Assembly: GCF_002000985.1 (NCBI RefSeq)
Contig: NZ_CP018822.1
Span: forward strand, 1,816,001 to 1,880,000
Source of the DNA: Streptococcus gallolyticus subsp. gallolyticus DSM 16831
Lineage (GTDB): Bacteria; Bacillota; Bacilli; Lactobacillales; Streptococcaceae
Reading direction: 5' to 3'
DNA: 64,000 nucleotides
The notes beneath the pieces are model-generated. The model saw only the letters and a list, made by a program, of their open reading frames with translations, made no database searches and was not told the origin of the DNA. The position numbers were made by a program, and so were the translations under genes. Positions 18,158-26,446 of the stretch are shown here, in pieces; positions within the stretch are counted from its first letter, which is position 1; each line of letters starts with the position of its first letter.

Positions 18158-18274
18158 TCAACGTCGCCAACTAATAATCTTCAGACCAAATAGTTCTAAA
18201 AGATAAACAATAAGTGCTAACGGTAAAACCAGTAAAAGTAATATATAAAGTATTGATTTCTTAGATTTTTTCAT
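18158..18274 (-). CDS. Small hydrophobic peptide, 38 residues
   Basis: An ATG frame with a good Shine-Dalgarno (AAGGAGAC, 6 bp before the start) encodes MKKSKKSILYI followed by one long transmembrane helix (LLLLVLPLALIVYLLELFGL) and an Arg tail. It sits between the PepSY gene and the TVP38 gene on the same strand. The family is unknown; a single-pass regulator or partner of a membrane protein is plausible. Confidence 0.6.
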   Translation of the reverse strand: MKKSKKSILYILLLLVLPLALIVYLLELFGLKIISWRR

Positions 18275-18366
18275 TTTAGTCTCCTTATCACTTAGCTGCT
18301 ACCAGCTAAATGCCATGTCTCTTTCGTTTCATTAAAATAATATCTTAAATTAAAGGGTCTTAACAG

Positions 18367-18669
18367 TTACTTTTCGTGAAATTGCCGTTGCATGATAGAA
18401 CCCGTTGAGGCATCAATGGTGTAACTGTAATCCGTCGTTTCAGTTTTTAAGGTAATATGATAAGTTGCCTTTAATCCCAAGCGACTTTTCTCAAAAGATT
18501 TTGAGAGAAGGTCCTTGCTTGCAACACCAGCATTTTGATAAGCAATTTGATAAGCTTCTTTGCTACTTAAAGTGTAACCAAGATTATTGTAGGCGTAAAT
18601 AGACAAGATTATTAAAATCACTGCTAGTACACTCATCAAACCAATTTTAAACTTTTTTGAAACTGTCAT
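18367..18669 (-). CDS. PepSY-domain membrane-anchored protein
   Basis: 100 residues. A short cytoplasmic head and one transmembrane helix (LMSVLAVILIILSIYAYNNL) are followed by an extracytoplasmic PepSY domain (SSKEAYQIAYQNAGV, YSYTIDASTGSIMQ). PepSY domains often bind or inhibit proteases or act as sensing modules. AGAGAGGAAA precedes the ATG. It lies downstream of a two-component system, but a terminator at 18857-18898 separates them. Confidence 0.85.
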   Translation of the reverse strand: MTVSKKFKIGLMSVLAVILIILSIYAYNNLGYTLSSKEAYQIAYQNAGVASKDLLSKSFEKSRLGLKATYHITLKTETTDYSYTIDASTGSIMQRQFHEK

Positions 18670-18856
18670 CTTTTCCTCTCTTCGATATTATATGTCTATT
18701 ATAACCAAGCTTTTTTGAAAAATCTCGGCTAAAGTATCGAAAAGCTGTGGCAAAAGTGTGGCAATTTCTTCTAAGTCTAGTTTACTAGATTTCAGCACTT
18801 GCGCTCTTACAAAATTGTAAGACGATTGAAAGATTTGAGGTAGACTAAATGAGAAC

Positions 18857-18898
18857 AAAAATACGAAGTTGAGACAAGATGCTCAGCTTCGTATTTTT
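18857..18898. terminator. Terminator after the histidine kinase gene
   Basis: AAATACGAAG and CTTCGTATTT form the outer stem, with inner TTGAG/CTCAG pairing. T runs lie on both sides. The rest of the 242-bp gap (18670-18911) shows no gene. Confidence 0.75.
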
Positions 18899-18911
18899 TA
18901 TTATTACCTCG

Positions 18912-20444
18912 TTACTTTACTGGCAAATAAATAATGAAACTCGTTTCTTGGACATTTGAGATTACAGTGATTGTTCCCTTATGGCGCTCAACAATTTCCT
19001 TGGTAATGGCAAGTCCAATGCCAAAATGACCACCTTTTCCCTTGTAGAAACGTTCAAATAAGTGCTCTTGATCTTGCTCTGAAACAGCTTCGCCATCATT
19101 TGAAATAGTGATTTGTAATTGATTTTCTATCAGCTTTCCTGAAATACTGATTTGTGTTTTAGCGTAGCGGACAGCATTCGATAAAATATTGGTAAATGCA
19201 CGTTCCAATAACTTTTCATCGGCTTCTATTTCCAAATAATCATCGTCAAAGTGATGTTCAAAGGTAATGCCACGTTCATCAGCTTTGGCTTTCAAGCGCC
19301 AACTAACATCATAAAGAAGGTCTGTAATATTCAGCTTTTCAAGCTGTAATTGTGTTTGGACGGATTCCATTTTCGAAAGTGTCAAAATATCATCCACCAA
19401 ATCAGTCATTTTCTGACTTTCATCAACAATGACACTAGCTGCTTGTTTGGCATCAATAACCCCCTCTTTAATACCTTCAGCATAGCCTTGAATAGACATC
19501 AAAGGCGTCCGCAATTCATGAGAAGAATTTTGAAAGAAGAGTTGTTGACTACGTTGGTTGGCATCAATCATATCATTCATCCGCTCAACAGTTTGCCCAA
19601 CTTCATTAAATTCACGGTAGGCAAAGTTTTCTGTTGGCAAGTTTTTTTCGCGATTGCCAACACGTAAAATATAAGATTTCAAACTACCAAAATTTCGGTC
19701 AAGTTTTCGAGCGGTAAGAAAAATACTGATACTAGCAACGATTCCGACAATAACCATCAAACCTAATAATATAAAATTAATATAATCTTCCAATTCTTCA
19801 ATCGGTGTGACATTAGCAAAAACGAAAATATAATATGTTGGAGAATCGTCATTATTGTCTTGTTTGACATAACTGTCTGCTAATGTGCCAGGATATTCCT
19901 GCATTTTGATCATGTAAGCTGAACCATCAATTTCAACTTTTTTAAAGTAATTTAAACTATTTTGGTAATCACTATAGTCTGCATCATCCTCATCAATATC
20001 ATCAAACCATTCAATATCGTCATTATCTGAAAAATAATCAATAATCTTTTCAGAGATTTTTTTCTCTGATAAATCGTACATAGAAGCTGAAATGTACTTG
20101 ATATCAAAAGAGTCGTCTGCAATGACATAAGTAGTCTCAAAAATATTTCCTTCTGCTGTCGTTTCTGGAGTATCACCGACATATAAGGTGTCCAAAGTAT
20201 CATATTGATTTTGTACAGCTGTAAATGCCTGCTCAGCAATAAATAATTTCAAAAGCACATTAAATACTAAAAGAATAATAGCAAAAGAAACGATAATAAT
20301 GGTTAAAGGTTGGACAAATAATGTCGTTTTGAAACGCAAATTTCGACGCTTTTTCTGCAATATTTTTTTCGGGTGACTGAGCTGTTTTTTATTGTTTTTT
20401 CGTGAGTTTGAAACCATAGCCCCAAACCGTTTCAATAAGGACAT
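18912..20444 (-). CDS. Sensor histidine kinase with acidic extracellular domain
   Basis: 510 residues. The basic N-terminus is followed by a first transmembrane helix (about 45-70) and an extracellular domain of about 150 residues that is very acidic (DNDDIEWFDDIDEDDADYSDY). Then come a second helix (about 222-245), HAMP, HisKA ([20 protein letters not shown]) and HATPase_c (NAVRYAK, GHFGIGLAI). The acidic patch suggests sensing of cations or cationic peptides (inference). Its frame overlaps the upstream response regulator by 56 nt; an internal Met at 20417 would still overlap by 29 nt. Signal and targets are unknown. Confidence 0.88.
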   Translation of the reverse strand: MSLLKRFGAMVSNSRKNNKKQLSHPKKILQKKRRNLRFKTTLFVQPLTIIIVSFAIILLVFNVLLKLFIAEQAFTAVQNQYDTLDTLYVGDTPETTAEGNIFETTYVIADDSFDIKYISASMYDLSEKKISEKIIDYFSDNDDIEWFDDIDEDDADYSDYQNSLNYFKKVEIDGSAYMIKMQEYPGTLADSYVKQDNNDDSPTYYIFVFANVTPIEELEDYINFILLGLMVIVGIVASISIFLTARKLDRNFGSLKSYILRVGNREKNLPTENFAYREFNEVGQTVERMNDMIDANQRSQQLFFQNSSHELRTPLMSIQGYAEGIKEGVIDAKQAASVIVDESQKMTDLVDDILTLSKMESVQTQLQLEKLNITDLLYDVSWRLKAKADERGITFEHHFDDDYLEIEADEKLLERAFTNILSNAVRYAKTQISISGKLIENQLQITISNDGEAVSEQDQEHLFERFYKGKGGHFGIGLAITKEIVERHKGTITVISNVQETSFIIYLPVK

Positions 20445-21081
20445 GACTATCGACTCCTCTCAATTTTTTACGCAAGCGTTTAATGGTATCATCCGTTACC
20501 CGTGTTTCTATGCTACTTTCGTATCCCCAAATGTGATGCAAAAGTTCGTCACGTGAAACAGCCTCTTCGGCATGATTCATCAGCATTTTTAATAATTCAA
20601 ATTCTGTGTTGGTCAGTTTTAAGACTTGGTTGTCATAGGTGACCGTGCGTTCTTTCTCGGATAAGGTCAGCGCTTCGTAAGTCACGACATCTGAGGTTCC
20701 TTTAGCCACTTCTTGCGATTGCGGTTGGCGTGCCAAAATAGCTTTCACGCGCAAGCTTAATTTTAACGGTGAAAATGGCTTGGTGAAATAATCATCTGCC
20801 CCTGCTGAAAAACCTTTGACAAAATCGGCATCACTATCACGCGCTGTCAGTAGGATAATGGGAACATCAGAGCGTTTACGAAGCATGGTTGCAATCTCAA
20901 CACCATTTGTCCCTGGCATCATAACATCCAAAATCACTACATCTGCTTCTTCTTCCATAAAACGCAGCAACAATTGGTCTCCTGTCTCGAAAATCTCAAC
21001 ATCAAGTCCTTGTTCACGTAAGAATGATGCAATCAATTCACGAATATTTTTTTCATCATCTGCCACATAAACTTTAGCCAT
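20389..21081 (-). CDS. OmpR-family response regulator
   Basis: 230 residues. The receiver domain has phospho-acceptor Asp in VVILDVMMPGTNG, switch Thr in ILLTARDS and Lys in DDYFTKPFSP. The C-terminal winged helix is ELLHHIWGYESSIETRVTDDTIKRLRKKL. It is co-transcribed and translationally coupled with the overlapping kinase. I do not recognise a named system, so no symbol is given. Confidence 0.9.
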   Translation of the reverse strand: MAKVYVADDEKNIRELIASFLREQGLDVEIFETGDQLLLRFMEEEADVVILDVMMPGTNGVEIATMLRKRSDVPIILLTARDSDADFVKGFSAGADDYFTKPFSPLKLSLRVKAILARQPQSQEVAKGTSDVVTYEALTLSEKERTVTYDNQVLKLTNTEFELLKMLMNHAEEAVSRDELLHHIWGYESSIETRVTDDTIKRLRKKLRGVDSHVLIETVWGYGFKLTKKQ

Positions 21082-21186
21082 TTAACACCTCTAAAACGTA
21101 AATTCTTACATTCATCATACCATAAATTGCACTAAATATGGCAAGCCCAACTGGACTTGCCACAGAAATACCTCATATTTGTTCTA

Positions 21187-22065
21187 TTATTTTTTCAACT
21201 TTCTTAATTCCTTTTGGAAGGAGCGTCGCAAGACTTTGACTTGCTGATAAGCAGATTTCCCTGCTTGGGCATAATGCCCTTTTTTATTAAAATAGCTGTA
21301 CTCCCATTGTTCGTGTTGGCGTTTTTTAATTAAAAGTGGCGCTGAAAAACGATTGCCTTGATTGGCTAAGATTTGTTTCCGAAATGCAGGATCATGTGGT
21401 TTGATGGGAGCAATATCAAGTTCATAATGCCTTTTGTCATTCTGATTCGCATAGTTAAAACTAGCACCGTTGATAATACCATTATGATTGGTACCCTGTG
21501 GGTCAATTTCATTTGCAAAGCGCCCTTGGCTATCTAGGATAAATTCCGTGTGAAATCCCATTACAATTTTCAAATTAACGGGTAACGAAAATCCCAAAAT
21601 AGGCTGTTTAGGAGCTTTATTGTGAAGGCGTGACGATTCTGTTAAATCAAAATCAAATTGTTTCCGCCAAAAACGTCGTCTCTTCTTTCCTTTTAGATAA
21701 GTCAACAAGGATAAACGGTCATTTTGAGCTGGAAAATATTCTCGTACCCACTGTGCTTGGTAGGCAGAAATCACATAACGAAATTGATGAATTTGGTGAG
21801 CCAGTAAATTATCGGCTGCCATGCTTTCTGCTGGAAAGGCAAGTTGGACAACCTCTGCAAATTCTTGCCAAAAGACATGGTCTGGTGCCAAGTTATCCGA
21901 AAACTGATTTATTAACTCGCGCGTCTGACTGACGTTCCCAGTTAATTCTAAAGGCATCTGAGCAATTGCCATGACTTTCTCCAAGACTTCCTTTGCTTGA
22001 TTGGCACTTGTCACAGCTCTGCTATCTTCCCAAAAACTAAAAAATGCTTTATCTCCGATTTTCAT
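21187..22065 (-). CDS. DUF3114-like protein
   Basis: 292 residues, soluble, basic at the C-terminus (RRSFQKELRKLKK). It resembles the DUF3114 family found mainly in streptococci. No signal peptide, membrane segment or catalytic motif is evident. The central part (SLPVNLKIVMGFHTEFILDSQG, DPQGTNHNGIINGASFNYAN) has conserved-looking His, Asp and Asn residues, consistent with an enzyme or binding protein, but no function can be assigned. It is followed toward the right by a toxin-antitoxin pair on the same strand, 14 bp upstream of its start. Confidence 0.6.
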   Translation of the reverse strand: MKIGDKAFFSFWEDSRAVTSANQAKEVLEKVMAIAQMPLELTGNVSQTRELINQFSDNLAPDHVFWQEFAEVVQLAFPAESMAADNLLAHQIHQFRYVISAYQAQWVREYFPAQNDRLSLLTYLKGKKRRRFWRKQFDFDLTESSRLHNKAPKQPILGFSLPVNLKIVMGFHTEFILDSQGRFANEIDPQGTNHNGIINGASFNYANQNDKRHYELDIAPIKPHDPAFRKQILANQGNRFSAPLLIKKRQHEQWEYSYFNKKGHYAQAGKSAYQQVKVLRRSFQKELRKLKK

Positions 22066-22079
22066 AGTGTTATTGTAAC

Positions 22080-22412
22080 TTATCTAAATAAATCCATATA
22101 GTCACTGCGAGTAGGTAACAAATATGCTATACGAACCTCATTTTCCAAAATGTTATACAAGGCAATATAGTCCTTACTCAACGTTAAACCTCTTGTTTTA
22201 TACTTGGGATCCAGACACTTTCCAAATTTTTCATCAGCATCAAAACCACCCTCTGGAAAAAACTCCAAGCGTTGTAAATCTTTCCTAATACTTGCAATTT
22301 TCTTTTTAGCGTTAATTGTTGAGCCTATTTCATTAGCAATATAATGATAAATATCATCAAGCGTGTCAATGCCCCTTTGAGAATAGATAAGCTTGTACTT
22401 CTTATAATCCAT
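22080..22412 (-). CDS. RelE/ParE-type toxin of a type II toxin-antitoxin module
   Basis: 110 residues with the compact RelE/ParE layout: an N-terminal helix (RGIDTLDDIYHYIANEI), a KKKIASIRKDLQRLEFFPEGG segment, and C-terminal strands (DYIALYNILENEVRIAYLLPTRSDYMDLF). Family members cut mRNA at the ribosome or poison gyrase; this sequence does not decide which. It overlaps the antitoxin gene by 11 nt, the usual order (antitoxin first). Confidence 0.85.
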   Translation of the reverse strand: MDYKKYKLIYSQRGIDTLDDIYHYIANEIGSTINAKKKIASIRKDLQRLEFFPEGGFDADEKFGKCLDPKYKTRGLTLSKDYIALYNILENEVRIAYLLPTRSDYMDLFR

Positions 22413-22686
22413 AGCGTTCTACCAAATCCTCATCAGTATAAAATTTCCCTTCATCAAATTCAGCATAACTTTGTTGAATCTCTGCTTGAAGATTTTTAAA
22501 CAACTTTTCTCTTTTAAGTTCTTCTTCTGTTTTCAAATTAAGTTGACCTGTTTCAGCAACATTTTTTAGAAATAAATTTAAAGCCTGAGCGGTATTTAAA
22601 TTATTTTCCTTAAATACTTTTTCTGCTTGGTTATAAATTTTTTGATAAGTTCTTAAATTGTAACTTTTATCATAAGCTAAAGCCAT
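22402..22686 (-). CDS. RelB/DinJ-type antitoxin
   Basis: 94 residues. The N-terminal part (RTYQKIYNQAEKVFKENNLNTAQALNLFL) resembles the ribbon-helix-helix of RelB/DinJ antitoxins; the acidic C-terminal half (YAEFDEGKFYTDEDLVERYG) would wrap the toxin. I start at 22686 because AGAGG lies upstream; the frame is open to 22749 but would cover the operator. It probably represses its own promoter together with the toxin. Confidence 0.82.
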   Translation of the reverse strand: MALAYDKSYNLRTYQKIYNQAEKVFKENNLNTAQALNLFLKNVAETGQLNLKTEEELKREKLFKNLQAEIQQSYAEFDEGKFYTDEDLVERYGL

Positions 22687-22705
22687 AACATCATACCTCT
22701 TTGTA

Positions 22706-22731
22706 TATCTTTTATGATATATTATAAGATA
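22706..22731 (-). promoter_or_regulatory. Palindromic operator of the toxin-antitoxin pair
   Basis: TATCTT and AAGATA arms flank an AT-rich imperfect dyad 20 bp upstream of the antitoxin ATG. This is where a RelB-type repressor would bind. Confidence 0.5.
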
Positions 22732-22959
22732 CCAATTTAGAATATGCAAATAAAAAAACTTAACAACCTTATTCTATACCTAATTGATTAAAAATATATT
22801 ACTTGGTTAGTTTCCTTACTACACATATAAAAAATAGTTCAAAATGCCTTTAAATTAAGCATTTATATTTTCACGTTACTATATAACGGAAGAACTTTTT
22901 TACACTGTTATCTTTGGTAAATAATGGTAGAATAAGAACATCACGATAGAGGAGAAGTT

Positions 22960-23478
22960 ATGAATACCTTAACTGAGCAGGCTTTTGCAAAAGCTTTAAA
23001 AGAGATTATGCAGGAAAAATCCTTTGATAAGGTAACTGTGACAGAATTGGTACAACGTTTAAATGTTAACCGTCAAACCTTTTATTACCATTATAATGAT
23101 TTGTACGATTTGCTAGAGCAGATTTATATTGCTGACGGTGAGCAAATGATTGGTGATAATCGAACGGATGATTCATGGGAAAAAGGAATGCTTGCTATTT
23201 TTCGCTATATTCAAGAAAATAAAGCATTTGTCTGCAATACTTATTATTCTGTTAATCGTAATTACTTGGAGCACTTTTTATATGACAGAGCTTATGAATT
23301 GATTAAGCCTGTTCTCAAGGAAAAAGAACTTAATTTAACACAAGAAGAACTTGATTTCCGCAGTCATTTTTATAAATATGGGCTAGTTGGTTTCATTTTA
23401 GATTGGATTGATTCTGGCTTGCAAGAAAATCCACAAGATCTGGTACAACATATCTATCAGTTACTGGAAAAACTTTAA
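22960..23478 (+). CDS. TetR-family transcriptional regulator
   Basis: 172 residues. The N-terminal helix-turn-helix is FDKVTVTELVQRLNVNRQTFYYHYNDLYDLLEQI. The C-terminal domain is of the short DhaS/TetR_C_8 type (YKYGLVGFILDWIDSGLQENP). GAGGAGAAG precedes the ATG. It is followed on the same strand by oleate hydratase, with two inverted repeats between, so it is likely the local regulator responding to fatty acids (inference). Confidence 0.85.
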   Translation: MNTLTEQAFAKALKEIMQEKSFDKVTVTELVQRLNVNRQTFYYHYNDLYDLLEQIYIADGEQMIGDNRTDDSWEKGMLAIFRYIQENKAFVCNTYYSVNRNYLEHFLYDRAYELIKPVLKEKELNLTQEELDFRSHFYKYGLVGFILDWIDSGLQENPQDLVQHIYQLLEKL

Positions 23479-23481
23479 TTA

Positions 23482-23531
23482 GACAAAATCCTTTATTTGT
23501 CAAAATTCTAGACAGGAGCGACCGCCTGTCT
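23482..23531 (+). promoter_or_regulatory. Two inverted repeats between tetR and ohyA
   Basis: GACAAA-8-TTTGTC (23482-23501) is a likely TetR operator. AGACAGG and CCTGTCT (23510-23531) form a GC-rich hairpin followed by ATTTTATTT, which can act as a terminator for tetR or as a second operator. Confidence 0.5.
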
Positions 23532-23591
23532 ATTTTATTTGCTTGAAAAAAGCGTTTTAATGGAGACAATAATAGAAAAGGAGTTACGCTT

Positions 23592-25361
23592 ATGTACTAT
23601 TCAAATGGTAATTACGAAGCTTTTGCACGTCCTAAAAAACCTGAAAATGTTGAAAACAAATCCGCTTATATCGTCGGAAGTGGGTTAGCTGCCCTATCCA
23701 CTGCTGTATTTCTTATTCGAGATGCACAGATGCCTGGTGAGCACATTCATATTTTAGAAGAATTAAGTCTTCCTGGCGGTAGTATGGATGGTATCAAAAA
23801 TGACCGTCTTGGCTACATTATCCGCGGTGGTCGTGAAATGGAACCACATTTTGAAGTGCTTTGGGATTTATTCCGCTCTATTCCTTCACTTGAAAATCCT
23901 GAAAACTCCATTTTGGATGAATTTTATTGGTTAAATAAGGAAGACCCTTGTTACGCTAAAACACGTGTCATCCATAATCGTGGAAAAGCTATTCCTGATG
24001 ATGGGCAATTAACACTTTCTGAAACAGCAATTAAAGAAATTATTGACCTCGTCTTAACTCCTGAAAAGCAATTAGAAGATGTCCAAATCGACCAAGTATT
24101 TGGAGAAGAATTCTTTGCTTCAAATTTTTGGCTTTATTGGAGTACCATGTTTGCTTTTGAACCATGGTCAAGTGCTATGGAAATGCGCCGCTACCTCATG
24201 CGCTTTGTGCAACACGTTGATGCACTGAAAGATTTATCCTCTCTACGTTTTACAAAATTTAATCAATATGAATCATTAATTTTACCAATGATTCATTATC
24301 TACAAGAGCACGGAGTTGATTTTAGCTACAATACAACAGTTACTAATATTCTCATCAATCGTACTGGTAACGATAAAGTGGCTACAAAAATCGAATTCAC
24401 AAAAGACAAGCAAGCACAAGAAATCTTTTTAACTAAAGATGACCTTGTTTTTGTCACAAATGGCTCTATCACAGAAAGTAGCACTTACGGTGACAATGAC
24501 CATCCAGCCCCTACTACACATGAATTGGGAGCAAGTTGGGAATTATGGAAAAAATTAGCTGCCCAAGACAAGGACTTTGGTCATCCTGAAAAATTCTGCG
24601 AAAATATCCCTGATAGCAATTGGACAATTTCTGCCACTATCACGTTTAAAGACAAACGCATTGCGCCTTATATTGAAAATATTAATCATAAAGACCCTTA
24701 TAGTGGCTCAATTGTGACTAGTGGACCAACGAGTATCAAAGACTCTAATTGGCTCTTAGGTTATTCAATCAGTCGCCAACCACACTTTAAAGCTCAAAAA
24801 GAAAATGAGCTAGTCGTTTGGCTCTACGCACTTTATACTGACCGCAAGGGAAACTATATCGAAAAACGACCTGATGAATGTAGTGGTAAGGAGCTTTGCC
24901 AAGAATGGCTTTATCACATGGGAGTTCCTGAAACTGACATCAAGGAAATTGCTGAAGCAGCTTCTACCATTCCTTGCCATATGCCTTATATTACAACATA
25001 TTTCATGCCACGTGGCTTAAAAGACCGTCCTCTAGTCGTACCAGAACATAGTAAAAACCTTGCTTTCATCGGAAATTATGCTGAAACTCCAAAAGATACC
25101 GTATTTACCACAGAGTATTCTGTCAGAACAGCCATGGAAGCCGTCTATACATTATTAAATGTTGACCGTGGCGTTCCAGAAGTTTTTGCATCAGCCTTCG
25201 ATATTCGCATGATGCTCAATGCACTTTATTACTTGAATGACCAAAAATCACTAACTGAAATTGATTTTCCTTGGGCAAAAAAAGCCGTTCTTAAAGAAGC
25301 ACTCAAAAAAATTCACGGTACTTATATTGAAGAATTACTCAAAGAATATCACTTACTTTAA
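23592..25361 (+). CDS. ohyA: Oleate hydratase (myosin-cross-reactive antigen family)
   Basis: 589 residues. The FAD-binding loop is [19 protein letters not shown], with the family hallmarks [38 protein letters not shown] and [12 protein letters not shown]. The enzyme adds water to the C9 double bond of oleic and linoleic acid, giving 10-hydroxy fatty acids. It detoxifies host or rumen unsaturated fatty acids at the membrane. The full length matches the family. AAAGGAG precedes the ATG. TetR control is likely from the neighbouring regulator and repeats. Confidence 0.95.
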   Translation: MYYSNGNYEAFARPKKPENVENKSAYIVGSGLAALSTAVFLIRDAQMPGEHIHILEELSLPGGSMDGIKNDRLGYIIRGGREMEPHFEVLWDLFRSIPSLENPENSILDEFYWLNKEDPCYAKTRVIHNRGKAIPDDGQLTLSETAIKEIIDLVLTPEKQLEDVQIDQVFGEEFFASNFWLYWSTMFAFEPWSSAMEMRRYLMRFVQHVDALKDLSSLRFTKFNQYESLILPMIHYLQEHGVDFSYNTTVTNILINRTGNDKVATKIEFTKDKQAQEIFLTKDDLVFVTNGSITESSTYGDNDHPAPTTHELGASWELWKKLAAQDKDFGHPEKFCENIPDSNWTISATITFKDKRIAPYIENINHKDPYSGSIVTSGPTSIKDSNWLLGYSISRQPHFKAQKENELVVWLYALYTDRKGNYIEKRPDECSGKELCQEWLYHMGVPETDIKEIAEAASTIPCHMPYITTYFMPRGLKDRPLVVPEHSKNLAFIGNYAETPKDTVFTTEYSVRTAMEAVYTLLNVDRGVPEVFASAFDIRMMLNALYYLNDQKSLTEIDFPWAKKAVLKEALKKIHGTYIEELLKEYHLL

Positions 25362-25377
25362 GATAACCATTTCTAAC

Positions 25378-25412
25378 ATAGCAAAAACGACTAGAGATTT
25401 TCTAGTCGTTTT
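25378..25412 (+). repeat. Terminator hairpin of ohyA; one copy of an inverted repeat flanking the pilus locus
   Basis: AAAACGACTAGA and TCTAGTCGTTTT form a perfect stem ending in T residues. The 35 bp from 25378 recur in inverted orientation at 30506-30540 with two substitutions. Confidence 0.8.
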
Positions 25413-25490
25413 CAGTTAGTATAGTTAGTAAATATGAAAATCATCGCTACGTAAATGTTAACTTTTTTGGGAAATAGAGGAGAATAAGTT

Positions 25491-26318
25491 TTAGCGATGT
25501 CGTAATTTGTGATAAATACCTATTATGATTAAAAGAATAATAGCAATAATAACAGCTACTACTATTAACAGATTATTTTCCAGACTAGCTTCGGTAGTGA
25601 TACGCACAGCATTTTCTTTATTAGGAATACGGTGACCGCGTACCAAAAGACGATGAGTATTAACTCCGTAAGGCGTACAAGTCACCAAAGTCACATAGTC
25701 TTGTTCTGGATCGATAGCCACAGCAGACATATCATTAGGGAGCACTGTTAAAATCTGGTCCACTTCGTATGTCAGCGTTTCATCTAAAACCTGAATCATA
25801 AACGTATCACCTTTAGCCAGACGGTCAATATTAGTAAACAGCTTTGCAGAAGGTAAACCACGGTGTCCTGAAATCACAGCATGTGTTCCTTTACCACCAA
25901 CGGGTAAAGACGTCCCCGGAATATGTCCAATAGCTATCCGTAAAACACCCTCATCCGTTCCATGATAGATTGGCAAAATCGTATTTAATTTAGGAATTTC
26001 GACATATGCCATGATTCCTGTACCACTAACATCAAGGGTTTTGTTATAGAAGTCTATTTCAGAGTTTGACAAATCCAAACCAGGCGTAACACCTTGTCGC
26101 AACGTCTGATTGTAAGCCTGCGCTGCAGCTAACATATCGGCTTTATTTTCGTCACTCATATCCTCAACATCTTGCACATAACCAGCAACTATTCTGGACT
26201 GATGAAGAGAATTCCAATAATTGCTAATTGTTGGGTATAGCACCAAGGATAGTCCAATTAGTAACATACTAACAAGAATAACCGTCAAATAATGCTCTTT
26301 AATCTTTTTTATTATCAT
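25491..26318 (-). CDS. srtC: Class C (pilus) sortase
   Basis: About 275 residues. An N-terminal transmembrane helix (LTVILVSMLLIGLSLVLYP) precedes the sortase barrel, with catalytic His in HAVISGHRG, Cys in YVTLVTCTPYG and Arg in HRLLVRG. A second C-terminal transmembrane helix (LLIVVAVIIAIILLIIIG) is typical of class C. It would polymerise the adjacent pilins. The usual lid motif DP(F/W/Y) is not visible in the stretch before YVEIPKLN. The start is uncertain: an ATG at 26351 adds 11 residues, and neither has a strong Shine-Dalgarno. Confidence 0.88.
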   Translation of the reverse strand: MIIKKIKEHYLTVILVSMLLIGLSLVLYPTISNYWNSLHQSRIVAGYVQDVEDMSDENKADMLAAAQAYNQTLRQGVTPGLDLSNSEIDFYNKTLDVSGTGIMAYVEIPKLNTILPIYHGTDEGVLRIAIGHIPGTSLPVGGKGTHAVISGHRGLPSAKLFTNIDRLAKGDTFMIQVLDETLTYEVDQILTVLPNDMSAVAIDPEQDYVTLVTCTPYGVNTHRLLVRGHRIPNKENAVRITTEASLENNLLIVVAVIIAIILLIIIGIYHKLRHR

Positions 26319-26446
26319 AGATTCTCGTATTATAACTAGGAAAAGGAGCATAGAAAAGCTTTTCTTTCCTCACTCCTTTAGGGGCAAAATAGGATAAATT
26401 TATATAGTTATTTTTCCTACTTCCTAGAATAATATCCTTTTAATAT

